Shown here one piece after another: positions 1 to 5,615 of a stretch of 18,068 bases of DNA. This stretch comes from Clostridia bacterium. Its GTDB lineage: Bacteria; Bacillota_A; Clostridia; Oscillospirales; Acutalibacteraceae. Position 1 is the first letter of the stretch. The number at the start of each line of letters is the position of its first letter. Made by a program: the position numbers and the translations under genes. The notes beneath the pieces are model-generated. The model made no database searches. It had not been told where the DNA came from and saw only the letters and a program-made list of their open reading frames with translations. The stretch is taken from contig RZYX01000039.1 in assembly GCA_009930155.1 (NCBI GenBank), positions 1 through 18,068 on the forward strand, given 5' to 3'.

Positions 1-20
1 CGGTTGGCGAATCTTTCAAT

Positions 21-89
21 GTGCCTTAAGGCACCCGCCAGTAATATGCCCTTCTAGGGCTTGTGCATACCACCAGTTCAACTGGTGGT
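21..89. repeat. Cluster of three consecutive inverted repeats (possible IS200/IS605-like end)
   Basis: Three hairpins sit head to tail. The first is a perfect 14-base palindrome at 21-34 (GTGCCTTAAGGCAC). The second has a GCCCT/AGGGC stem at 48-60. The third has ACCACCAG/CTGGTGGT arms at 69-89. Closely spaced subterminal hairpins are known from IS200/IS605-family single-strand transposons, so this may be the edge of such an element lying mostly outside the window. No transposase sequence is visible here, so the assignment is inference. A simple intergenic structural cluster is the alternative. Confidence 0.4.
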
Positions 90-98
90 TTTGATTTT
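69..98 (+). terminator. Likely rho-independent terminator of an upstream gene
   Basis: The arms ACCACCAG (69-76) and CTGGTGGT (82-89) form a GC-rich 8-bp stem with a 5-base loop. A T-rich tract interrupted by GA follows (89-98). It could end a transcript entering from the left edge. It may instead be part of the hairpin cluster of a mobile-element end. Confidence 0.45.
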
Positions 99-134
99 TG
101 CTAAAATATGACAAATATGTTATTTTTTTAACGC

Positions 135-163
135 TTGATAAATAATTTTTGTCAGTGTATAAT
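135..163 (+). promoter_or_regulatory. SigA-type promoter of the NuoE/NuoF/flavoprotein operon
   Basis: TTGATA (135-140) matches the -35 consensus at four of six positions. A 17-bp spacer separates it from a perfect TATAAT (158-163). Transcription would start near 170, giving a short leader of about 30 nt before the AAGGAGG ribosome binding site (189-195). No operator is evident. Confidence 0.7.
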
Positions 164-202
164 AAAAAATATGGATTTAAAATTATTTAAGGAGGAAGAG
201 AG

Positions 203-706
203 ATGGATTGTTGCAAACACAACTGTGATAGTGATTTAACATTGCTTGAAGATGTCCTTTATAACTATAAAGATGTTGATGGGAGTCTTATAGCAATACT
301 TCAAAAAGCACAGGAAATTTATGGCTATCTACCAATTGATGTGATTTATCACATAGCAGAGCAAACGGGCATCAAACCAGCAAAGGTAATGGGCGTTGCA
401 ACCTTTTATACACAGTTCAGATTTGAACCAGTTGGTAAATATTTGATAATGCTTTGTCAGGGAACAGCATGTCATGTAAATGGTTCAGAGCGTATCGAGA
501 GGGCAGTTACAGAAGAACTTGGAATAATAGATGGACAAACTACAGAAGATGGACTGTTTACTCTTAAAAATGTTGCATGTCTTGGTTGCTGTAGTCTTTC
601 GCCAGTTATGATGATAAATGGCGAAACTTATGGCACACTTACTCCTGATAAAGCTAAGGAAATTTTAAAAGGATTAAAAAAAGAAGCAGAGGGGGGAGAA
701 CAATGA
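203..706 (+). CDS. nuoE: NuoE/HydC-like [2Fe-2S] thioredoxin-fold subunit of an NAD-linked oxidoreductase complex
   Basis: This 167-residue protein has the NuoE (24-kDa) fold. A helical N-terminal part (about 15-75, with GVATFYTQF at 64-72) is followed by a thioredoxin-like [2Fe-2S] domain. The cluster ligands fit the family pattern C-x4-C ... C-x3-C: C85 and C90 (CQGTAC), then C126 and C130 (CLGCC). Family members pass electrons between the NuoF/HydB flavin subunit and the rest of the complex in the cytoplasm. An extra CC at residues 3-4 and C8 are not part of the family motif. The start is fixed by AAGGAGG eight bases upstream. The stop overlaps the next start as ATGA, implying translational coupling with the NuoF-like partner. 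Because no respiratory Nuo membrane subunits follow, it belongs to a soluble bifurcating-type complex rather than complex I. Confidence 0.92.
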   Translation: MDCCKHNCDSDLTLLEDVLYNYKDVDGSLIAILQKAQEIYGYLPIDVIYHIAEQTGIKPAKVMGVATFYTQFRFEPVGKYLIMLCQGTACHVNGSERIERAVTEELGIIDGQTTEDGLFTLKNVACLGCCSLSPVMMINGETYGTLTPDKAKEILKGLKKEAEGGEQ

Positions 707-2460
707 AAATAGTCGTTGGGGAAGGCAGTTGTGGTATAGCAGCTGGAGCAAGCAAGGTTTATGACGAAATTCAAGCACTTATAAAATCTGGCGAAGTCTG
801 TGCAGAACTCGCAATTGCTGGTTGTATAGGTATGTGTTACCTTGAACCTATTGTTGACTTGTATCTTGATGACAGTAGCGTTACAAGGCTTGTAAAAGTT
901 TCTGTAAAAGATGTTAAGACAATTGCAGATGCAATCAAAACATCTGATTATTCATTGCTTTCCAATCTTGTTATTTCAGAAGAAGATAAAGAAATTTTAA
1001 ATAAGCAAACAAGAATTGCACTTCGCCATTGCGGTATAATTGACCCAACTAAAATTGAGGATTATATCAAATATAATGGTTACAGTGCACTTGAAAAGAT
1101 CTTAAAAACAGGAACTACTCCAGACCAAGTTATAGACGAAATTAAACTTTCTGGTCTTGCAGGTAGAGGCGGTGCAGGATTTCCAACTTGGTTTAAGTGG
1201 AATGCCGCAAAGCAGTCAACAGGAGATAAAAAGTATCTTATCTGTAATGCAGATGAAGGTGATCCAGGTGCATTTATGGATAGAGCAGTAATAGAGGGCG
1301 ACCCACACAACCTTATTGAAGGCATGCTTATTGGAGCTTATGTAATTGGTGCAAACGAAGCTATTGTATATGTTAGAGCAGAGTATCCTCTTGCAATCGT
1401 AAGGCTTCAAAATGCTATCAAGCAAGCCACAGACAAGGGCTATCTTGGTGAGAATATTATGGGTAGCGGATTCTCATGTAAAATGCGAATTAAAGCAGGT
1501 GCTGGTGCATTTGTTTGTGGTGAGGAAACAGCTCTTATAGAATCTCTTGAAGGTCAAAGAGGAATGCCAAGGCTTAAACCTCCTTTTCCTGCAAGCGAAG
1601 GTTATTGGCTAAAACCTTCTAATATAAACAATGTTGAAACATTTGCAAATGTTCCATGGATTATGTTAAATGGTGGCGGAGCATTTTCAGCAATGGGAAC
1701 AGAGAATAGCAAAGGAACCAAAGTTTTTGCTCTCACAGGTAAAATTAAAAAGGGCGGACTTGTTGAAATTCCAATGGGTAAAACACTTCACGATGTTATT
1801 TATGATATCGGTGGCGGTATTCGTGATGGCAAGCAGTTTAAAGCAGTTCAGATGGGCGGACCTTCTGGCGGATGTATCCCAACACAATTGCTTGACACAG
1901 TTATTGACTATAAAAAGCTTAGTGAAACAGGTGCAATCATGGGCTCTGGTGGCATGGTTGTTATGGATGAGAGCACATGTATGGTTCGTATGGCTCGTTT
2001 CTTCCTTGATTTTACTGCAAAAGAGTCTTGCGGAAAGTGTATTCATTGTCGTTTGGGAACAAAGAGAATGCTTGAAATTCTTGACCGTATAACAAATGGA
2101 GAGGGCAAGGAAGGCGATATAGAATTGCTTGAAGAACTTTGTGCTTCTATTAAGGATGGTGCTCTTTGTGGACTTGGACAAACAGCTCCAAATCCAGTTC
2201 TTACAACAATCAAGTATTTCCGTAATGAGTATGAGGCTCATATTAGAGATAAAAAGTGCCCCGCAGGAGAATGTACGGCTCTTATTTCTTACACAATTGA
2301 TTCTCAAAAGTGTATTGGTTGTTCTGCCTGTGCAAAGGTTTGCCCTGTTAATGCAATTAGTGGTCAAATAAAGTCACCGTTTGTAATAGACCAAGAGAAA
2401 TGTATAAAGTGTGGAAATTGTTATAGCAAATGTAAGTTTGACGCAATAAAAATAAATTGA
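703..2460 (+). CDS. nuoF: NuoF/HydB-like NADH-binding FMN iron-sulfur subunit
   Basis: This 585-residue flavoprotein should oxidise or reduce NAD(H) at FMN in the cytoplasm. Domains in order are: a degenerate thioredoxin-like [2Fe-2S] domain (1-80; C10, C33, C41, C45); the FMN/NAD domain (about 140-320) with GRGGAGFP at 154-161 and NADEGDPGAF at 182-191; an SLBB region; a NuoF C-terminal helical domain with ESCGKCIHCRLG (C443, C446, C449, plus C489) for a [4Fe-4S] cluster; and a two-cluster ferredoxin tail (C537/C540/C543/C547 and C567/C570/C573/C577). This architecture is that of HydB/HndC-type subunits and is longer than respiratory NuoF. It overlaps the upstream gene by four bases, and 14 bases separate it from the flavoprotein gene downstream. 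The canonical second cysteine of the first thioredoxin motif is a glycine (G15), so the N-terminal cluster may use C33 or be ligated atypically. Confidence 0.93.
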   Translation: MKIVVGEGSCGIAAGASKVYDEIQALIKSGEVCAELAIAGCIGMCYLEPIVDLYLDDSSVTRLVKVSVKDVKTIADAIKTSDYSLLSNLVISEEDKEILNKQTRIALRHCGIIDPTKIEDYIKYNGYSALEKILKTGTTPDQVIDEIKLSGLAGRGGAGFPTWFKWNAAKQSTGDKKYLICNADEGDPGAFMDRAVIEGDPHNLIEGMLIGAYVIGANEAIVYVRAEYPLAIVRLQNAIKQATDKGYLGENIMGSGFSCKMRIKAGAGAFVCGEETALIESLEGQRGMPRLKPPFPASEGYWLKPSNINNVETFANVPWIMLNGGGAFSAMGTENSKGTKVFALTGKIKKGGLVEIPMGKTLHDVIYDIGGGIRDGKQFKAVQMGGPSGGCIPTQLLDTVIDYKKLSETGAIMGSGGMVVMDESTCMVRMARFFLDFTAKESCGKCIHCRLGTKRMLEILDRITNGEGKEGDIELLEELCASIKDGALCGLGQTAPNPVLTTIKYFRNEYEAHIRDKKCPAGECTALISYTIDSQKCIGCSACAKVCPVNAISGQIKSPFVIDQEKCIKCGNCYSKCKFDAIKIN

Positions 2461-2474
2461 GGAGGGGATAAAAA

Positions 2475-4502
2475 ATGAGTGAAATCAAAGTGGTTATAGA
2501 TGGAGTTTCAATAACAGCACAAGCAGGAAGCACAATATTAGATATTGCAACAGCTAATGGAATAAAAATCCCCACACTCTGCTATGATGAGAGAGTTAAG
2601 CTTTATGGAGCTTGTGGACTTTGCACAGTTGAGGTAGAGGGTATACCAAAGCTTTTGCGTGCTTGCTCTTCAAAAGCATCTGATGGAATGGTAATTCATA
2701 CTACATCAGACAGAATAAATTGTTCACGCAAGATTGCTCTTGAACTTTTGCTTTCAGACCATACAGGTGATTGTCGTGGACCATGTAAGCTTAATTGCCC
2801 AGCAGGAACAGATTGTCAAGAGTATATAAGGCTTATTGGCGAGGGTAAATATAAAGAGTCAGTAAAAGTAATAAAAGAGAAGCTTCCATTGCCTGCATCA
2901 ATAGGCAGAGTTTGTCCTCATCCTTGTGAGGATGCGTGCAGACGCCAGATGGTTGAAGAGCCACTTGCAATTGCATGGCTTAAAAGTTTTGTAGCAGATG
3001 CTGACCTTGCGTCAGATGACACATATAAGCCAACTTTGGAGCCAGATTCAGGCAAGAGAGTTGCTGTTATTGGCGGTGGTCCTGGTGGCCTTACAGCGGC
3101 ATATTTTCTTCGCACAATGGGACACAGTGTTGTGATTTTTGATGCAATGCCTAAAATGGGCGGTATGCTCCGCTATGGTATTCCACAGTACAGGCTTCCA
3201 AAAGAAGTATTGGACAAGGAAATAGCAGAGATTGCAAGCCTTGGCGTTGAGATGAAGAATAATATAAGAATCGGAAAAGATATCTCCTTTGAAGAAATAA
3301 AATCAAGCTATGATTCAGTTTTGGTTGCAATCGGTGCTTGGACATCAACTCCAATGGGAGTAAAGGGAGAAGAACTTGAAGGTGTTTATGGGGGAATCGA
3401 TTTCCTTGGCAAAGTAGCTCTTGATGAGAAAATTGACCTTGGCGAGAAAGTTGCAGTTGTCGGTGGTGGTAACACAGCAATGGATGCTTGCCGTACGGCT
3501 GTAAGACTTGGTGCTAAAGAGGTTTATGTAATATACAGAAGAACAAGAGCAGAAATGCCAGCTGCAAATGTTGAAATTGATGAGGCAGAGGAAGAGGGAG
3601 TAGTTTTTAAATTCCTTACAAATCCTGTTGAGATTTTGTCGGCAGATGGCAAAGTGTCAGGTATAAAGCTTCAAAAAATGGAGCTTGGAGAGCCTGATGC
3701 ATCAGGACGCAGAAAGCCAGTTGCTATTGAGGGTGAATTTGAAGAAATTGCTCTTGATAATGTTATTATAGCTATTGGTCAGTATGCAAATACTGATGGC
3801 TTTGATGCAATCGAAAAGACCAGAAAGGGAACAATTGCAGCGGATGAGCACTCGTTCCGCACATCACTTGAAAATGTATTTGCAGTAGGTGATGCAACAA
3901 ATGCTGGTGCAGATATTGCAATTGCAGCAATTGGTGAGGCTCAAAAAGCATGCGTTGTAATCAACAATTTCCTTGATGGTGTATTGGTACCTTATAAGAA
4001 ACCGTATGTAGTTGAAAAAGAAGTAACACCTCAGGAGTTTGAGGACAGACCAAAACAGCGTCGTGAAAAGATGCCTCATATTTCTCCCGAAGAAAGAAAG
4101 ACTAATTTTGAAGAAATTGTGTTAGGTTTTTCAAAGGAGCAGGCACAAAAAGAAGCATCTCGTTGCCTTAGTTGTGGTTGCCATGATTACTATGATTGCA
4201 AACTCATTGAATATGCAAATGATTATGATGTTAACCCGTCACGTTTTGGCGGAGAAAAGCATGCAAGAGATATGATATCAATCAATCCAAAAGTTGAACA
4301 TGACCCAAACAAGTGCGTTCTTTGCGGACTTTGTATGCGTGTATGTGAAGAAGAGGTTGGCAAAACTGTTCTTGGGCTTCTTAGCAGAGGATTTGATACT
4401 GTTGTTAATCCTATGTTTGAAAGTGAGCAGGCAGCATTGTTTTGCACAAACTGTGGTAAGTGTGTAGAACTTTGTCCAACTGGAGCTTTAAGGCAGTTAT
4501 AA
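2475..4502 (+). CDS. Multidomain FAD/NADPH oxidoreductase: [2Fe-2S] + GltD/NfnB-like core + [4Fe-4S] tail (StnA-like candidate)
   Basis: This 675-residue protein starts with a plant-type [2Fe-2S] ferredoxin domain (C36, C47, C50, C64). A His/Cys-rich segment follows (H96, C100, C104, C108, C114). Next comes a GltD-type N-terminal [4Fe-4S] region (GRVCPHPCEDAC, C147/C151/C155). The two-dinucleotide core has an FAD motif GGGPGG at 200-205, a second Rossmann motif GGGNTAMD at 330-337, and the YRRTRAEMPA stretch (354-363) that in GltD/NfnB relatives contacts NADPH. The end holds CLSCGC (564-569) and two ferredoxin motifs (C614/C617/C620/C624; C657/C660/C663/C667). A GGAGGGG ribosome binding site lies eight bases before the ATG. 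It occupies the place where hydrogenase operons encode HydA, but it has no H-cluster motif. With its NuoE/NuoF-like partners it most resembles the Stn transhydrogenase linking NADH, ferredoxin and NADP+. Alternatively it is the NADPH module of a formate dehydrogenase encoded elsewhere. Confidence 0.85.
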   Translation: MSEIKVVIDGVSITAQAGSTILDIATANGIKIPTLCYDERVKLYGACGLCTVEVEGIPKLLRACSSKASDGMVIHTTSDRINCSRKIALELLLSDHTGDCRGPCKLNCPAGTDCQEYIRLIGEGKYKESVKVIKEKLPLPASIGRVCPHPCEDACRRQMVEEPLAIAWLKSFVADADLASDDTYKPTLEPDSGKRVAVIGGGPGGLTAAYFLRTMGHSVVIFDAMPKMGGMLRYGIPQYRLPKEVLDKEIAEIASLGVEMKNNIRIGKDISFEEIKSSYDSVLVAIGAWTSTPMGVKGEELEGVYGGIDFLGKVALDEKIDLGEKVAVVGGGNTAMDACRTAVRLGAKEVYVIYRRTRAEMPAANVEIDEAEEEGVVFKFLTNPVEILSADGKVSGIKLQKMELGEPDASGRRKPVAIEGEFEEIALDNVIIAIGQYANTDGFDAIEKTRKGTIAADEHSFRTSLENVFAVGDATNAGADIAIAAIGEAQKACVVINNFLDGVLVPYKKPYVVEKEVTPQEFEDRPKQRREKMPHISPEERKTNFEEIVLGFSKEQAQKEASRCLSCGCHDYYDCKLIEYANDYDVNPSRFGGEKHARDMISINPKVEHDPNKCVLCGLCMRVCEEEVGKTVLGLLSRGFDTVVNPMFESEQAALFCTNCGKCVELCPTGALRQL

Positions 4503-4507
4503 TTTAT

Positions 4508-4536
4508 TTGCAAACAAAAATAAAATATGATACAAT
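4508..4536 (+). promoter_or_regulatory. Promoter for the cobalamin-riboswitch transcript
   Basis: TTGCAA (4508-4513), a 17-bp spacer and TACAAT (4531-4536) form a plausible SigA promoter. TG at 4528-4529 adds an extended -10. Predicted initiation near 4543 falls inside the 5' arm of the terminator hairpin of the preceding operon, so the two signals overlap. No better promoter is visible between the terminator T-run and the aptamer. Confidence 0.55.
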
Positions 4537-4539
4537 CTA

Positions 4540-4570
4540 GTACGGCAAGTGATACTTGCCGTACTTTTTT
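4540..4570 (+). terminator. Rho-independent terminator of the oxidoreductase operon
   Basis: GTACGGCAAGT (4540-4550) and ACTTGCCGTAC (4554-4564) form a perfect 11-bp stem with loop GAT. Six T residues follow at once (4565-4570). It lies 37 bases after the flavoprotein stop codon. Its 5' arm coincides with the predicted start point of the next transcript. Confidence 0.9.
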
Positions 4571-4578
4571 ATAAAAAT

Positions 4579-4747
4579 CAATATACGGTTGCCTTTGTAT
4601 TTACAAAAAGGCATCAAAAGGGAACACGGTTTAAATCCGTGGCAGCCCCCGCTACTGTATGAATGACGAGCTTTTTATAATATCACTGAGCAATCGGGAA
4701 GATTAAAAGCAAGGATGATTTCAAGCCAGGAGACCTGCCGTATGTTG
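4579..4747 (+). promoter_or_regulatory. Cobalamin riboswitch aptamer
   Basis: All hallmark blocks of the B12-sensing RNA are present. P1 is formed by CAATATACGG (4579-4588) and CCGTATGTTG (4738-4747), ten pairs including one G-U. AAGGGAA lies near 4618-4624, and the small hairpin ACGG..TCCGT spans 4626-4640. The conserved core GGCAGCCCCCGCTACTGT is at 4641-4658, CACTGAGCAATCGGGAAG is near 4684-4701, and the B12 box GCCAGGAGACCTGCC is at 4725-4739. These RNAs bind adenosyl- or other cobalamins and usually switch the downstream gene off. The expression platform downstream contains a terminator before the lipoprotein start. Confidence 0.95.
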
Positions 4748-4779
4748 TAATAGCACAAACCTTTCGGAGGGAGAGGAGT

Positions 4780-4974
4780 ATGCGACATATGCACAGGTTT
4801 TTGCTTGTGTCGTGTTTGTATATATCTCTGGCGATCCGAATAATCGGGTCGTCATATTTTTTTATTAAGAAGGAGAGTAAAAATGAAAACAAATCAAAAC
4901 AAAGTACTGTCGCTCGTTTTAGCACTTATGATGCTTTTCTCGATGTCTGCATGTACAAACTCAACAAGCGATGA
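4780..4974 (+). other. Possible leader ORF inside the riboswitch expression platform
   Basis: An ATG (4780) follows a very purine-rich Shine-Dalgarno-like stretch (GGAGGGAGAGGAG, 4766-4778) with nine bases between its first GGAGG and the ATG. It opens a 64-codon frame that runs through the downstream terminator hairpin and overlaps the lipoprotein start in another frame. The peptide would have a hydrophobic stretch (residues 7-28). No family is recognised. It may be a chance ORF. The ribosome binding site is the main support. Confidence 0.2.
4830..4863 (+). terminator. Regulated intrinsic terminator of the cobalamin riboswitch
   Basis: GGCGATCCGA (4830-4839) pairs with TCGGGTCGTC (4844-4853) in ten pairs with two G-U wobbles, closing an ATAA loop. 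ATATTTTTTT follows. It sits between the aptamer and the lipoprotein ribosome binding site, the expected place for cobalamin-dependent attenuation. An upstream hairpin (CACAGG 4792-4797 with CTTGTG 4804-4809) and AAACCT/AGGTTT pairing (4757-4762 with 4795-4800) offer alternative folds. Confidence 0.75.
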
Positions 4975-5302
4975 AGGTAAGACAACAAAACAGCCACAAA
5001 CTTCACAGCCGTCCAAAACAATTACCGTAGAGGTAGTTAAGGCAGACGAAACTAAAAAGTCTTTCACAATCAATACGGATGAAGAGTTTTTAAGAGGTGC
5101 TCTTGAGCAAGAAAAGCTTGTAAGCGGAACAGAAAGCGAGTATGGTCTTTTTATCAAAACTGTTGACGGTTACAAAGTAGATGATTCAAAACAAGAGTGG
5201 TGGTGCATTACAAAGGGTGGCGAGGCTGTTAATACAGGTGTAGATTCAACACCAATTGCAGATGCAGACAGCTTTGAGATAACTCTTACGGTTGGCTTCT
5301 AA
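4883..5302 (+). CDS. B12-riboswitch-controlled lipoprotein with a DUF4430 (transcobalamin C-terminal-like) domain
   Basis: This small 139-residue exported protein has a type II signal peptide: positive KTNQNK, a hydrophobic core at about 8-20, and cleavage before C24 in MSAC. A low-complexity Ser/Thr/Lys/Gln linker (25-45) probably spans the peptidoglycan. The rest (46-139) is a single DUF4430-type domain. Its recognisable parts are an ITVEVV strand, a LRGALEQEKLV-like helix (70-80), EWWCITKGGE (105-114), GVDSTPIADADS (119-130) and a final ITLTVGF strand. DUF4430 resembles the C-terminal domain of transcobalamin and intrinsic factor. Together with the cobalamin riboswitch immediately upstream, this suggests a membrane-tethered corrinoid-binding protein at the cell surface. 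That function is inferred. AAGGAG (4870-4875) supports the start. It is monocistronic, flanked by terminators, with no transporter genes beside it. Confidence 0.88.
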   Translation: MKTNQNKVLSLVLALMMLFSMSACTNSTSDEGKTTKQPQTSQPSKTITVEVVKADETKKSFTINTDEEFLRGALEQEKLVSGTESEYGLFIKTVDGYKVDDSKQEWWCITKGGEAVNTGVDSTPIADADSFEITLTVGF

Positions 5303-5348
5303 ATCTTGTATTTTGTGGTGTAACACAGTAAATATTACTTAAATGAAC

Positions 5349-5387
5349 AACATCGGGTATTTTAAAAATGCCCGATGTTTATTTTGT
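5349..5387 (+). terminator. Terminator of the DUF4430 lipoprotein gene
   Basis: AACATCGGG (5349-5357) pairs with CCCGATGTT (5371-5379). The stem extends inward through AT pairs, leaving a very small loop. TTATTTT and further T-rich sequence follow. It lies 46 bases after the stop codon and insulates the lipoprotein from the miaB operon. Confidence 0.85.
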
Positions 5388-5400
5388 TTGTAGTTTTTTG

Positions 5401-5429
5401 TTGAACAAACTGGCCGATTATGGTATAAT
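5401..5429 (+). promoter_or_regulatory. Extended -10 promoter of the miaB-mutSL operon
   Basis: TTGAAC (5401-5406) and a perfect TATAAT (5424-5429) are separated by 17 bp. TGG directly before the -10 gives an extended -10 element. Transcription should begin near 5436, leaving a leader of about 170-180 nt before miaB. Confidence 0.7.
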
Positions 5430-5435
5430 AATTTA

Positions 5436-5605
5436 ACTTTTTAAACATAGAAATTCATTGCAAAGAGTTTAAATGGGTTAGGCGATATATACTTATAAAG
5501 TTAAAATTGTTTTGCTTTTTATGGCTTTGCCTATTTGCTGTGTATTTGGCATTTTAAAAGGCTAATATTATAAAATTATTTATAATAACTCATTTGGTAA
5601 TTATT
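5436..5605 (+). other. Long untranslated leader upstream of miaB
   Basis: No ORF with a ribosome binding site and no known riboswitch core is recognised in this AT-rich stretch. It can fold weakly. TAGGCGA (5479-5485) can pair with TTGCCTA (5527-5533), and TATTATAA (5566-5573) with TTATAATA (5580-5587). No U-run terminator was seen. Its length is more than translation initiation needs, so it may carry post-transcriptional control, but nothing specific can be named. Confidence 0.4.
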
Positions 5606-5615
5606 AGGAGGAAAT

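Noticed and set aside
1670..2092. 140-codon plus-strand ORF within the NuoF-like gene
   Set aside because: It is out of frame inside a well-supported gene, with no ribosome binding site or recognisable motif.
1687..2367. 226-codon minus-strand ORF opposite the NuoF-like gene
   Set aside because: It lies wholly antisense to a gene with clear FMN, NAD and iron-sulfur motifs, shows no recognisable domain, and its cysteine-rich composition mirrors the opposite strand.
203..2460. Part of respiratory complex I
   Set aside because: No NuoG or membrane subunits follow, and the NuoF-like protein carries the extra ferredoxin tail typical of soluble hydrogenase or transhydrogenase complexes.
2475..4502. 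[FeFe] hydrogenase catalytic subunit
   Set aside because: The NuoE/NuoF neighbours suggested HydA, but the H-cluster motifs are absent, and the protein instead has FAD and NADPH Rossmann motifs.
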